Positions 24,262 through 33,547 of a stretch of DNA of 64,000 bases are shown here, piece by piece. The stretch lies in NCBI GenBank assembly GCA_015243575.1, contig CP042469.1, positions 2,756,929 to 2,820,928 on the forward strand, read 5' to 3'. The notes below the pieces were generated by a model. It searched no databases, had not been told where the DNA came from, and was given only the letters and a program-made list of their open reading frames with translations. The stretch's first letter is position 1. Each line of letters starts with the position of its first letter. The translations under genes and the position numbers were made by a program. The DNA comes from Clostridiales bacterium (GTDB taxonomy: Bacteria > Bacillota > Clostridia > Peptostreptococcales > Anaerovoracaceae).

Positions 24262-26035
24262 GGGTATCCTCCCTGGGAATTATCATTCTGCAGCAGACCC
24301 CGGTCTCGGTATTGAACAGTTCGATGGTTCCCGCCATATGTGCTTCAATAATCTCCTTTGTCAGATACAGGCCAATCCCAGTGCCGCCCTTCTCCTCCTT
24401 GGTGGTAAAGTAGGGATCGAAAACCTGCTGCAGGGATTCCTCCGGAATCCGGCTCCCGTTGTTTTCAATGTCGATGATCGAAACACCCTTCTGCTTACTT
24501 CCCTGTCCGGAGTAAATTTTGATCCGGATTTCTCGTTTATCGATGCCGGATTCAATGATGGCATCCCTTGCATTGTTGAGTACATTGAAGACACCGTGAC
24601 AGAACTCATTCTTATAACCGTACGCGTTCAAGTTCACCTCTGAATCCTCTATGACCGTAATGCGATTGATCTTAATACTTTCCTGCATCAGGCTAAGCGC
24701 CGTATCCACAGCATCAGCGAGAGAGAAATAATCCTTCTTCCTGGAAGGTTTCAGAAAGTCCGCAAAATCATCCACCGTACCCGACATATTTTTGATGTAA
24801 GACCGCATATTGCTGATATGCTCCCGCAATTGTTGTTCTGTCAGATTTCCTTGCTTCCAATCATCCCAAAGGTTTGAAAGAGTAATGCTCATCACGTTCA
24901 GAGGCTGCTTCCACTGGTGCGCGATGTTTCCCACCATTTCACCCAGTTTTGCCTGCCTGGATTGATGATGCATGATTACGTCCTTTTGTTCATATTCTCT
25001 TACGATAGGACTCAGTGAGATTTTAGAGAAATAAAAGGAATATATGAGCACACCTGACAGAATCAAACCGGCTATGGTATAGATCATCTGCTTGAGGTGC
25101 AGAATCGGCAGCAGCAGGTGGTTCTCGCTCTGGGAAAGTGCAAGAATCCAGCCATTTGTAGTCTTGGAATAAGCGGTAAGATATCGATCACCCTTCACTT
25201 CTGCGTAGGTGATGGCTTCCTCTTCCGAGGCAACCACGCCCTCCTTGTCCGCTGGTGCAATGTGATCTGGAAGATTAAGAATTCCCGCCTGCTTCATCTC
25301 CATGAAAATCTCTTCTGAGGTACTTCCAGCAAGGTAGTTTCCAGCCCCATCCATCAGGAAGGCATATCCCCCGGCTTCCATTTGGATATTTTTTACCGTA
25401 TCGAGCATATCGTCTATGAAAATATCAGTACCCGCCACACCAATGAGCTGCCCGTACTTGTCATTACAGGCGCGTGAGTACGTAACGGAATAGACGCCAA
25501 GGTACTTATCATACTCTACGCCGCTCCAGTTTTTCCCTTTCCTGATTGCCTGAAAGTAATATGCATCCGTTTCCTTTCCGTCAACAAGCCAGTCTGTTAC
25601 AGTATTGTCCGCTTCCATGTGGAATACTTCACCAGCCTCGTTCCTCAAATACCAAACTTCATCATTGCCTCCGCTTGTCTTGGGATTAAATGTGACGTAA
25701 AGACTCTTTGTTTCTGGAATGTCCTCCATGGTCAGGCGAATGATATCGGCCAAGTTTTCTTCTATCTTCAAAAACTCCAAGCGATCTTTTGAAACCTTGG
25801 AGGCAGTAAAGCCACTTGATACAACCGTACTGATCAGATCCACTGCATTTTCATGGGTCTTCAGTTCTCTGCTGAATTGGCTGGCATATTTCGCAGATGC
25901 ATGAACAAGTCCTCGCTTGACCTCTTCCTGCATGACCGCTCTGCTCTTACTAATAGCGGTACCGCTGAGGATCAAAGCGATGATCAAAGAGCAGCAAAAG
26001 AGAGATAAAATTATTTTTAACGTGATGTGCTTCAT
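24248..26035 (-). CDS. Membrane sensor histidine kinase with Cache domain
   Basis: About 595 residues from the ATG at 26035 (MKHITLKIILSLFCC); a frame open to a TTG at 26074 exists, and neither start has a strong ribosome site, so the start is uncertain. TM1 lies at about 7-28, a double-Cache sensor at about 35-310 (YSVTYSRACNDKYGQLIGVAGTDI-type fold, given by its start near residue 185), TM2 at about 315-335, the phosphoacceptor His in GNIAHQWKQPLNVMS at about 390, and an ATP-binding domain with NVLNNARDAI and GTGIGLYLTKEIIEAHM. It pairs with the MpsC-type regulator downstream. Confidence 0.88.
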   Translation of the reverse strand: MKHITLKIILSLFCCSLIIALILSGTAISKSRAVMQEEVKRGLVHASAKYASQFSRELKTHENAVDLISTVVSSGFTASKVSKDRLEFLKIEENLADIIRLTMEDIPETKSLYVTFNPKTSGGNDEVWYLRNEAGEVFHMEADNTVTDWLVDGKETDAYYFQAIRKGKNWSGVEYDKYLGVYSVTYSRACNDKYGQLIGVAGTDIFIDDMLDTVKNIQMEAGGYAFLMDGAGNYLAGSTSEEIFMEMKQAGILNLPDHIAPADKEGVVASEEEAITYAEVKGDRYLTAYSKTTNGWILALSQSENHLLLPILHLKQMIYTIAGLILSGVLIYSFYFSKISLSPIVREYEQKDVIMHHQSRQAKLGEMVGNIAHQWKQPLNVMSITLSNLWDDWKQGNLTEQQLREHISNMRSYIKNMSGTVDDFADFLKPSRKKDYFSLADAVDTALSLMQESIKINRITVIEDSEVNLNAYGYKNEFCHGVFNVLNNARDAIIESGIDKREIRIKIYSGQGSKQKGVSIIDIENNGSRIPEESLQQVFDPYFTTKEEKGGTGIGLYLTKEIIEAHMAGTIELFNTETGVCCRMIIPREDTHERS

Positions 26036-26232
26036 AAAAATACCCGCTTGCATACCGATTCTACTTTTTACCAAGGGAGCGCTGTTGGAAGGAAAGGAGC
26101 ACAGCTTTGAATGAACCAGCGTTACCCTAAAACATAGCAGAGAATTTTTATCCTGTCAACTCACGGAACTGCCGATTCGTTTCCCATACACTTGCATTAG
26201 CGGGTCACGTGTCCGACATAATTCGAAGCGAT

Positions 26233-26261
26233 TTTACAAAGAATTTACACGATCTTAAAAT
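26233..26261 (+). promoter_or_regulatory. Candidate sigma-A promoter for the PIN-PhoH gene
   Basis: TTTACA and TAAAAT spaced by 17 bases, followed by a 50-150 base leader that leads into the short open frame at 26310 and the PhoH gene at 26410. Chosen by eye; other AT-rich hexamers occur nearby. Confidence 0.45.
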
Positions 26262-26309
26262 ACTTTTATCCGTGACAGAATATAATTTTAGTAAGGAAGT
26301 AACGGTTCA

Positions 26310-26417
26310 ATGAAAAGTGCGCAAATGATCGAGGAAATTTTTCGATTAGCACGAAAATGTGCGCACGGAATGACTCGGCACTTCCCCAAGAGAGGAAGGA
26401 GGTATTCCTTTGATTAA
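26310..26417 (+). CDS. Possible 35-codon leader ORF overlapping the PhoH start
   Basis: An ATG at 26310 (AAGGAAG ten bases upstream) opens 35 codons (MKSAQMIEEIFRLARKC...) that end at 26417, overlapping the TTG start of the PhoH gene by 8 bases. The frame is basic and partly amphipathic. Within it, GTGCGCA and TGCGCAC form an inverted repeat (26317-26366). The overlap would allow coupled translation. It may equally be chance; there is no homologue evidence. Confidence 0.35.
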   Translation: MKSAQMIEEIFRLARKCAHGMTRHFPKRGRRYSFD

Positions 26418-27804
26418 AAATTATATCCTTGATACAAATGTTTTGATTCATTTTCCGGGATCCATCCATACCTTTGCCGACAACAACGTCATCATACCGC
26501 TGATCTGCCTGGAAGAACTCGACAACCTGAAGAAAAAAGAAGGGATCCTAGGTTACCATGCCCGTGAGGCTATCCGCGAAATCAGCAACGTAAGACAATA
26601 CGGCGATATTCGCAAAGGGGTTAAGCTTCCCGGCGGCGGAACGCTGAGAGTAGAAATGAATCACTTGAATCCAGTTGATATCCCCGATGGTGTAGATTTA
26701 AATAAAAACGACAACAAAATTATCATTATGGCTCTGAATTTAAAACGAGAATCAAAAAACATCAACACAATTCTAGTGACAAAGGACCTCTGTGTGGCCA
26801 TCAAGGCCGAATCCCTCAACATTGAGGTTCAGGACTATCAAAATGACAAGATTGACGTGGACCGCATTTATAAAGGCTACCGAGAAATCACACTTCCATC
26901 CTCTCAAATCGACAAGATCTATGCAGGCGGTCTAAAGCCAAACAGAAAAACAGGTGCAGACATCAACCCAAACGAATTTTTCTGTATCAAAAGCAGCGAC
27001 AGCAGCACCCACGAAACCTTAGCCAGATATGACGGCAGTAAGATCCTTCCCCTGAAATATGGTAATGAAAGGGCTTGGGGGCTGTCCCCTAAAAATCGGG
27101 AGCAGCGTCTGGCCTTTGAGCTCCTTATGGATGAAGACATTCATCTTGTCACCCTCAGCGGCGGCGCGGGAACAGGAAAATCCATCCTGTCGGTTGCAGT
27201 TGCCCTTCAAAAAGTAATAGAGAATAATGTATATGATAAAATTATCTTCGTAAAGCCGGTGGTTTCCGCAGGGGATCCCATCGGTTTTTTGCCCGGAACT
27301 GAAAATGCAAAGCTGAAGCCATTTATGGATTCCTTCGGTGACTCCATTGAAAATCTGATGACAGAACGCAGCAGACGTCAATCAACGGATAAAGGGAATA
27401 AGATTAAGAAAAATGCAAAAAAACACGGTGAGTACCAAGAAAAGCCTTCCTTCTCAGCGGAAAGCTTTCTCGAGCAGTATCAGGATGCAGGGGTGATTGA
27501 AATGAAGACCTTTGCGTTTATGCGTGGCCGAACTCTAGCCAATGCCATGGTGATCATTGATGAAGCGCAGGAAATTACGCCGCATCTTGCCAAACTCATG
27601 CTGACAAGAGCCGGTCAGGGCGCAAAGTTTGTCATGATTGGTGATCCTTCAGATAACCAGATAGACAATGCACTTGTGGATTCCAAGTCAAACGGTTTGG
27701 TTTACGTCATTGAAAAGATGAAATCCTATGGTATCACAGGCCATATATCCCTGGAAGAAGTAGAACGCAGCCCTCTGGCAAAGATTGCGGAGGAATGTCT
27801 GTAG
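26410..27804 (+). CDS. PIN domain-PhoH family ATPase (PhoH2/YlaK type)
   Basis: A 464-residue protein starting at TTG (26410) with AAGGAGG seven bases upstream. Residues 1-150 are a PIN nuclease domain with the acidic residues in YILDTNVLIH, CLEELD and LVTKDLCVAIKA. Residues about 225-464 are a PhoH helicase-like ATPase with Walker A LSGGAGTGKSIL (about residue 252) and Walker B MVIIDEAQEITP (about 380). PIN-PhoH proteins are RNA-unwinding RNases in bacteria studied so far. It is divergent from the kinase gene and convergent with ppk, with stop codons directly abutting. Confidence 0.93.
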   Translation: MIKNYILDTNVLIHFPGSIHTFADNNVIIPLICLEELDNLKKKEGILGYHAREAIREISNVRQYGDIRKGVKLPGGGTLRVEMNHLNPVDIPDGVDLNKNDNKIIIMALNLKRESKNINTILVTKDLCVAIKAESLNIEVQDYQNDKIDVDRIYKGYREITLPSSQIDKIYAGGLKPNRKTGADINPNEFFCIKSSDSSTHETLARYDGSKILPLKYGNERAWGLSPKNREQRLAFELLMDEDIHLVTLSGGAGTGKSILSVAVALQKVIENNVYDKIIFVKPVVSAGDPIGFLPGTENAKLKPFMDSFGDSIENLMTERSRRQSTDKGNKIKKNAKKHGEYQEKPSFSAESFLEQYQDAGVIEMKTFAFMRGRTLANAMVIIDEAQEITPHLAKLMLTRAGQGAKFVMIGDPSDNQIDNALVDSKSNGLVYVIEKMKSYGITGHISLEEVERSPLAKIAEECL

Positions 27805-29967
27805 TCATTGTATGAGCCGACTGAAATATCGATTTAACCGAAGGATAGGCATTGCAACAAAAGGCAAAAGTCTATCCTTTCGTTTTCTATCAGTGTTCGG
27901 TGTTGCTGCAGCCATTGCTTTTGCTTTTTCTATGAACAGCTCTTGTATATTTATTTCATTCAAATGATCAGGCTGACGCTTGTAGGTTCCGTTCTTCTGC
28001 ATGATCCGTGCCTTTTCCGTATCGTATAACATCGAATCAAAAATCTCATTAATTCTATCCCTGATTTCTTCTGAATAGATGGGACAGGCAATTTCCACCC
28101 GCCTCTGCATGTTCCTTGTCATCAGATCTGCTGAGGAAATATAGAGTTTTTGCTCTTTTCCAATCCCAAACCGAAATATGCGAGAGTGCTCTAAAAACCG
28201 CCCTACAATATTGACAATATGTATGTTTTCTGTTTCTCCGGGGACACCCGGGAGGATACAACAGATTCCGCGGACGATCATGGTAATCTTGACGCCTGCG
28301 CAGGAAGCTTCTCTAAGTTTATTGATGAGATCAACATCTGTTACGGAGTTTACCTTGATTGCGATTCGCCCCTCCTCTTTCTTCGCAGCTTCTTCTTCAA
28401 TGAGTTCTATGAGCTTGCTCTTCATGCTGAAAGGAGCCGCAAGCAGATGGAAGTATTCACCGCGCAGATTTGATATGGTCATGTTTTTAAAGAAATCGGA
28501 TGCATCTTTTCCGATATCCTGATTTGCGGTAATCAATGAAAAATCAGTATAAAGTTCTGTGGTCTTCTCGTTGTAGTTTCCAGTTCCTACCTGGGTGATG
28601 AACTGATACTCTCCGTGGATTTTTCGTGTTATGAGACACAATTTCGAGTGAACCTTATATTCTCCGATTCCGTAAATCAACCTGCAGCCCGATTCTTCCA
28701 AGCGTTCGGACCAATCGATATTGTTCTGTTCATCAAACCGCGCCCGAAGTTCTATGAGCACCACGACTTCTTTTCCGTTTTCTGCGGCAGCACATAGGTA
28801 CTCTACCAGCTTCGTCTTGTTGGCGAGACGGTAGATCGTAATCTTGATAGAAATTACACCGGGATCATAAGCCGCTTCCCGAATCATTCTTAGGAATGGC
28901 TCCATACTCTCATAGGGGTAGGTCAGGAGCAGATCTTTTCTGACGGCCTGTGCCAGTATACTTTCCCGACCTGAAATCATCGGAGAAGCCTGAGGCTTAA
29001 AGGGACGATAATACAGTTTTGCTTTCAGTTTATGATCTATAACGGCAGAAATCTGGGAATCAAAGTTCATCGCGATGGGTGATCTACTGCAATAAATTTG
29101 GTTTTGTGTGATGTTCAATTTATCTTTCAGCGTTTCTTTCAGCCATCCGCTGATTTTTTGCTCCGTTTCCAGGCGGACAATCTCCAGGCGGCTTCTCTTT
29201 TTCAGCAGTTTCTTCATGGTGCTTCTGAAATCGTCTACAATGTCGATATCCTCATCCTCAAGGGTAAGGTCTGCATTGCGTGTCACATAGAAGAGCACCT
29301 TCTCCTTGATGGGATACATATTGAAAATCATGTGAGCGTATTCCCGGATTAGCCTTACCGATGGGAGGAACCTTGTTTCTTCAGAAGGCAAAAAGATCAA
29401 CTCCGGGATGGTTTCAGGAATAGGAATCAGCCCCAGCAAATCCTTGTTCTTATGTTCCAGCTGAAGCGCCATAAATCCCTTTTTATTCGGTATAAAAGGA
29501 AATGGGTGATGGTTGTCCACAATTTGCGGAGACAGAATGGGTAAAATATATTTCAAAAAATACTCACTTAAGTATTGGTTTTCTTCTTCACTCAGATCTT
29601 TCATGGAAAGATGGCAGATGCCCTTATCTTTCAGCTGCCGTCTGATATCGAAATAAGTCAAATCTCTCTGGAGGTACAGAGGCCTGACCGCTTCGTAGAT
29701 TTGATCCAGCTGCTGTCTCGCAGTCATCCCCGTCTTGTTGTCAACTCCCGCTTCCTTTTCACCGGCCAGATCACTGAGACTGCCTACACGTATCATGAAA
29801 AACTCATCCAGGTTTCTGGAAAATATCGTGATAAATTTCATGCGCTCAAGGAGAGGCACCTCCGGGTCCTGCGCTTCCTGGAGCACACGTTCGTTAAATC
29901 TGAGCCAGGAAAGCTCACGATTTTGCATATACAAATATTGATTGGCGCTGCAATCCTTATGATCCAT
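27805..29967 (-). CDS. ppk1: Polyphosphate kinase 1
   Basis: A 720-residue enzyme of normal family length that polymerises the gamma phosphate of ATP into polyphosphate. Visible marks are the N-terminal YMQNRELSWLRFNERVLQEA, FDEFFM-type segment SRNLDEFFMIRVGSL, the active-site region KVHSKLCLITRK with the phosphorylated histidine, and SSADLMTRNMQRRVE near the C-terminus. Its start overlaps the ppx stop by 11 bases, so the two are co-translated on one message. Its 3' end contains a plus-strand terminator hairpin for the convergent PhoH gene. Confidence 0.96.
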   Translation of the reverse strand: MDHKDCSANQYLYMQNRELSWLRFNERVLQEAQDPEVPLLERMKFITIFSRNLDEFFMIRVGSLSDLAGEKEAGVDNKTGMTARQQLDQIYEAVRPLYLQRDLTYFDIRRQLKDKGICHLSMKDLSEEENQYLSEYFLKYILPILSPQIVDNHHPFPFIPNKKGFMALQLEHKNKDLLGLIPIPETIPELIFLPSEETRFLPSVRLIREYAHMIFNMYPIKEKVLFYVTRNADLTLEDEDIDIVDDFRSTMKKLLKKRSRLEIVRLETEQKISGWLKETLKDKLNITQNQIYCSRSPIAMNFDSQISAVIDHKLKAKLYYRPFKPQASPMISGRESILAQAVRKDLLLTYPYESMEPFLRMIREAAYDPGVISIKITIYRLANKTKLVEYLCAAAENGKEVVVLIELRARFDEQNNIDWSERLEESGCRLIYGIGEYKVHSKLCLITRKIHGEYQFITQVGTGNYNEKTTELYTDFSLITANQDIGKDASDFFKNMTISNLRGEYFHLLAAPFSMKSKLIELIEEEAAKKEEGRIAIKVNSVTDVDLINKLREASCAGVKITMIVRGICCILPGVPGETENIHIVNIVGRFLEHSRIFRFGIGKEQKLYISSADLMTRNMQRRVEIACPIYSEEIRDRINEIFDSMLYDTEKARIMQKNGTYKRQPDHLNEINIQELFIEKAKAMAAATPNTDRKRKDRLLPFVAMPILRLNRYFSRLIQ
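27841..27879 (+). terminator. Plus-strand terminator for the PhoH gene inside the ppk 3' end
   Basis: AAGGATAG / CTATCCTT arms, followed by TCGTTTTC on the plus strand. It lies 37 bases after the PhoH stop, within the last codons of ppk on the other strand. Confidence 0.6.
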
Positions 29968-30862
29968 TTTCCCACCCGATCACTGTCTTGATCAAATATC
30001 CTTCCCTCACACCGTATTCGCTGATTATGATATCCTGGCTGTTGAAACAGGAAGTAATGGTTCTAAGTATGATCATCCCCGGAATGATGGTGTGAATTCG
30101 ATCCGGAACCACACGAAGAATCCGCTGTACCCCATCCTTATCATGATAAAAGGATTTCATCACCTTTTTCAGTTGATCCGGCTGGAATTTTCGGTTGGTC
30201 AACGGCTCACCATAGAAATCATTGACCAGTTTACAGGCTGCTCTCGTAGTCCCTCCAACGCCGCAAAGGATTGGGGCGGGGGCAGCTCCCTGGTCGAGAG
30301 TCTGGAGCTGCTCCTTAATATATTTCTTCATTTTTTTATACTCATCCTTAGTTGGTGTCAGCCCAGAAACAAAATTTGCATAGAGACTCAGAGAGCCCAT
30401 TGGAATGGAGTAGGTTTTTGATATTTTTCTATTTTGATAAAAAACAAATTCTGTACTTCCTCCGCCAATATCCACAAGAAGTCCTGAATCAACATTAATA
30501 TGATAAGCCGCCCCTACAAAACCACAGACCCCTTCCTCTTCACCGGAAAGAACCGTGACCTCAAACCCTGTTTTTTCTCTAAGGAGCGTTAAAATCTCGT
30601 CCCGATTTTGAACGTTGCGAAGCGAAGCTGTGGCAAGAACAAAAATGTGTTCCACCTTTGTATTCTCTATTATTTTTTGAAAGCCTGACAATACAGAAAT
30701 CGCCTTTTGAATTCCTCGTTCTGTCATACATCCATTTTGGTCTACATAACTGATCAGTCCAGCGGTATTTTTTCTGCTGAACATTGGTTTGATTTGGCCG
30801 TCTTGAATTGCGTAGACGGACAGCCTTATGGTATTGGAACCGATATCGATTACTGCATACAT
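29957..30862 (-). CDS. ppx: Exopolyphosphatase/GppA-type phosphatase
   Basis: A 301-residue ASKHA-fold enzyme that removes terminal phosphate from polyphosphate or hydrolyses pppGpp. The ATG at 30862 (MYAVIDIGSNTIRLS) is chosen because GGGAG lies eight bases upstream and the family starts here; an open frame runs 18 codons further up. Marks are the N-terminal DIGSNTIRL, LATASLRNVQNRDE, LSGEEEGVCG and VDIGGGSTEFVFY. It is the short, two-domain form without the C-terminal HD part. It forms an operon with ppk, giving opposing activities from one transcript. Confidence 0.93.
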   Translation of the reverse strand: MYAVIDIGSNTIRLSVYAIQDGQIKPMFSRKNTAGLISYVDQNGCMTERGIQKAISVLSGFQKIIENTKVEHIFVLATASLRNVQNRDEILTLLREKTGFEVTVLSGEEEGVCGFVGAAYHINVDSGLLVDIGGGSTEFVFYQNRKISKTYSIPMGSLSLYANFVSGLTPTKDEYKKMKKYIKEQLQTLDQGAAPAPILCGVGGTTRAACKLVNDFYGEPLTNRKFQPDQLKKVMKSFYHDKDGVQRILRVVPDRIHTIIPGMIILRTITSCFNSQDIIISEYGVREGYLIKTVIGWENGS

Positions 30863-31040
30863 CTTTTTTACTCCCGGAATCATCTTATACTTGATCTTTG
30901 CATGATTCATTACCATAATTGTACCGGAATCATGTAACTCTATTGTTAACCCTGTGTTAAAAGAATGTTAAAAAACTGAATTTCCATCCTCCTTTGGCGA
31001 CGGGAGGTAAGCAGTTCATCAAAGTGCCCGCAAACAAAAA

Positions 31041-31064
31041 CGCCATCGGCCGAGGCCGATGGCG
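31041..31064 (-). terminator. Intrinsic terminator after the SLH-GH18 gene
   Basis: CGCCATCGGC / GCCGATGGCG arms with a 4-base loop; on the minus strand TTTTTGTTTG follows. It begins 15 bases after the stop codon. Confidence 0.92.
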
Positions 31065-31078
31065 CGAGCGCTGAATCT

Positions 31079-32776
31079 CTATCGATCCAGGCTTTCCATA
31101 ACATTATAGTAAATACCTTCATCCGAATAGTTCGGTATATTTCCAATTCTCCAAAGGGAAACACCGTCAATCCCAAAGAGTCTCGCCAGCATAATTTTAT
31201 CTCCTACGCTGCGTTCATCCTCATACCAAACAAAGTAGTCCTTCCCATCCTCTGTGGTATAGGTAATATATGGATTTCTGTAAAGCTCTGAATAACCCAT
31301 CTGTGCTCCGCCTTTCAGCCGGTTATAGATTGTCTGCGGCGGCGGGTTAACGGATTTTGCATTGATCAGTTTTCCATTTTCCAGTTCCCATCCGACACTG
31401 TTGAAACTGATGGCGAGCGCAACCTTGGAGAGATCCTCTACTCCTGTGGTTTCATCCGTTACAGCTTTTAGTCCATAGTAAACACTGTAAAACGGTGTTA
31501 AAGGAGTATTGCGGTAATACTCGGAGTTTAATAAATTATCCGGCATAACGGTCTCATGATAATCATGGGCCATCAGGATCAGCTTATCTGCGGTCTGCCC
31601 AATGGTGCGGAAATCATACCCATCATAATAGTACCCATCTGCTGCTGCTGGGGGTACCGCAACATAGAGACTCTTTCCCAAAGGCTTAAGTCCGGCAGAC
31701 AGTTCCTTCAGAAATTGATTAAATCCTTCTTTCAGTGCACTGCCTTTCATTCCTTCAAAATCTATGGTTACCCCATTGTACGGGTTATATCCAATTGCGT
31801 TGTATGAGACGGTAAGCTCGTTAAGAATGGCTTGAACCGCTTGGGTTCTCTGCTTTCCGTCCAGAAGAATGGCGGAGCATACATCTGTGCTCCCATCTGC
31901 CAGCGTCACCTTTGTTGTAGTATCAGCATAAATGCTGAGATTCGTTTTCGTATTCCGTTCTTTTAAGTAGGATGTAATGCTTTCATATCCAGAAGGAATG
32001 CTGAATTCATTGTTTTCGGATGAAGTTGTATTCAGATAGGCTCCCTTCACCGGGTCATAACTCATCCTGCTCCAACCTGTTGAGACAGCATCCATTTGAT
32101 CAATCAATTCTTTCTGAGAATAGGATGAGATGGCATAAAATCCGTGGAGCCACTGGGTTTTTGCTGTGTACTTTTCATAAACTCTCACCATCATCGCCGC
32201 GGCTTCTTCCCGTTTGGCGGTTTGATCCGGTGAGAAGGTCGTTTCGCTGGTACCTTTCGTCATTCCGATATCTTTGGCAACCGTGATATATCCAACATTG
32301 GTTTTCACATCAGCAAAGGTCGTGCCCAGTGCTGCCGCTGATTGAGCAAGCGAATTATATCCGAGAGCCCGTACCAACATAACCGCCATTTCTTCCCGAG
32401 TTATAGCTGCGCCCGGAGAAAAGCTGCCGGTATTTTCGATGGCTTTCTGTTGAAGTGCTGTTTCAACACTGCTGAAGTACCAGTCACTTTTTCCCACATC
32501 GGAAAAAGACTGAACTTCAGGCTTTACCTGCTGCCAGCCAAACATTCTTCCCAATACCGTGACAAACTCCGCCTTGGTCATGGAGCTGCCAAAACCAAAG
32601 CTTCCGTCTGAGCTTCCTTCCATCAGCCCGAAGTCTCTCGCTGAATGCGCTGCATCCACAGCCCATGCCTCAGCGGGCAGGTCCGTAAACTCAGCCGGTG
32701 CTGCCAGTACCGATGTCGGCACGGCAGAAAACAGCAATGCTGCGGACATAATCGTTGCAATCCATTTTCTTTTCAT
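31079..32776 (-). CDS. S-layer-anchored glycoside hydrolase family 18 protein
   Basis: A 565-residue exported protein. A signal peptide covers residues 1-25 (MKRKWIATIMSAALLFS, cleavage near VLAAPA). Three SLH domains follow at about 28-85, 88-145 and 150-205 (for example FGSSMTKAEFVTVLGRMFGW and ITREEMAVMLVRALGYN), which would bind secondary cell-wall polymer. Residues about 210-565 are a GH18 barrel with the catalytic motif GVTIDFEGM (acid Glu present; the usual DxxDxDxE is reduced) and the final LFGIDGVSLWRIGN. GH18 enzymes of this type in spore-formers often act on peptidoglycan, which is inferred. A GATATAAT box lies about 130 bases upstream. Confidence 0.9.
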   Translation of the reverse strand: MKRKWIATIMSAALLFSAVPTSVLAAPAEFTDLPAEAWAVDAAHSARDFGLMEGSSDGSFGFGSSMTKAEFVTVLGRMFGWQQVKPEVQSFSDVGKSDWYFSSVETALQQKAIENTGSFSPGAAITREEMAVMLVRALGYNSLAQSAAALGTTFADVKTNVGYITVAKDIGMTKGTSETTFSPDQTAKREEAAAMMVRVYEKYTAKTQWLHGFYAISSYSQKELIDQMDAVSTGWSRMSYDPVKGAYLNTTSSENNEFSIPSGYESITSYLKERNTKTNLSIYADTTTKVTLADGSTDVCSAILLDGKQRTQAVQAILNELTVSYNAIGYNPYNGVTIDFEGMKGSALKEGFNQFLKELSAGLKPLGKSLYVAVPPAAADGYYYDGYDFRTIGQTADKLILMAHDYHETVMPDNLLNSEYYRNTPLTPFYSVYYGLKAVTDETTGVEDLSKVALAISFNSVGWELENGKLINAKSVNPPPQTIYNRLKGGAQMGYSELYRNPYITYTTEDGKDYFVWYEDERSVGDKIMLARLFGIDGVSLWRIGNIPNYSDEGIYYNVMESLDR

Positions 32777-32901
32777 GATAATCTCTCCCTTTTGTAAGAC
32801 GGATCAAGCAGGCGTATTTAATATTTTTTATATCTCCTGCACTGTATCCGAGTGGGTACACCAATCAATTGAGTCGATTCATCCGTGCTCCCCTAATAAA
32901 A

Positions 32902-32907
32902 ATTATA
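32902..32907 (-). promoter_or_regulatory. Probable -10 box of the SLH-GH18 gene
   Basis: TATAAT on the minus strand in the context TATGATATAAT (extended -10 like); no good -35 is seen. The leader of about 125 bases can form a GCAC/GTGC-closed structure. Confidence 0.45.
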
Positions 32908-32996
32908 TCATAATTTGACTTTAAGTGGTGCAATCAGAAATAAATCAAAGCACAAATTCCTTTCTGTCTCAGGAAACGGTCATCTATGCGCATGTA

Positions 32997-33034
32997 ATGA
33001 ATGAATGAATGAATCAATGAATGAATCAATCAAT
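32997..33034. repeat. Tetranucleotide repeat tract (ATGA/ATCA)
   Basis: About nine consecutive 4-base units, five to seven ATGA and the rest ATCA, in the intergenic stretch upstream of the GntR gene promoter. Copy number is likely to vary by slippage. It lies about 55 bases before the -35 box. Confidence 0.8.
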
Positions 33035-33086
33035 CCTTCGTAATGAATATATGACAATAAAAAAGAAAAATATTTTGTAAAAACCG

Positions 33087-33139
33087 TTGACAAATGTATC
33101 GCACTGTATTATTGTATTAATTGCCTAATACAATAATAC
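33087..33139 (+). promoter_or_regulatory. Promoter with overlapping GntR-type operator
   Basis: TTGACA at 33087-33092 and TATTGT at 33110-33115 (17-base spacing). A perfect 14 bp inverted repeat, GTATTATTGTATTA / TAATACAATAATAC with a 6-base centre (33106-33139), covers the -10 box and start site. The GntR/YtrA-type regulator encoded next is the obvious ligand, giving autorepression of the ABC operon. Confidence 0.8.
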
Positions 33140-33157
33140 AAAAGGAGGTTTTTATAG

Positions 33158-33547
33158 ATGACGAATCAGTTTCAATCAAATCTGCCGATCTATTTACAAT
33201 TGGTCAGCAATTTCAAGCACCGAATCGCCTCAGGGGATTTAACGGCCGGTTCCAAGCTTGAATCTGTGAGGGATCTGGCAATCCGTTTCGAGGTCAATCC
33301 AAATACCATGCAGCGAGCATTGGCCGAATTGGAACGGGACGGATTGGTATATGCGGATCGAACAGTGGGGCGTTTTATTACCGAAAATAAGGAGTTGATT
33401 AAAGAGATGCGTGAATCAGTGGCAAAGGATATCGTAAGTCAGTTTATTCATCAGATGAGTAGTCTTGGTTTTTCAAGCCGGGAGGCTATGGATTTATTTC
33501 AAAAATTTCTGGAGAATGGGGGTGATGTGAATGAACACGCAAACTAA
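33158..33547 (+). CDS. GntR-family transcriptional regulator, YtrA subfamily
   Basis: A 129-residue repressor with an N-terminal winged helix-turn-helix at about 10-75 ([20 protein letters not shown] then [20 protein letters not shown]) and only a short C-terminal helical part, which is the YtrA layout rather than the longer ligand-binding subfamilies. AAAGGAGG lies ten bases upstream. It overlaps the ABC ATPase gene by 17 bases. A perfect inverted repeat over its own promoter is the likely binding site. Confidence 0.93.
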
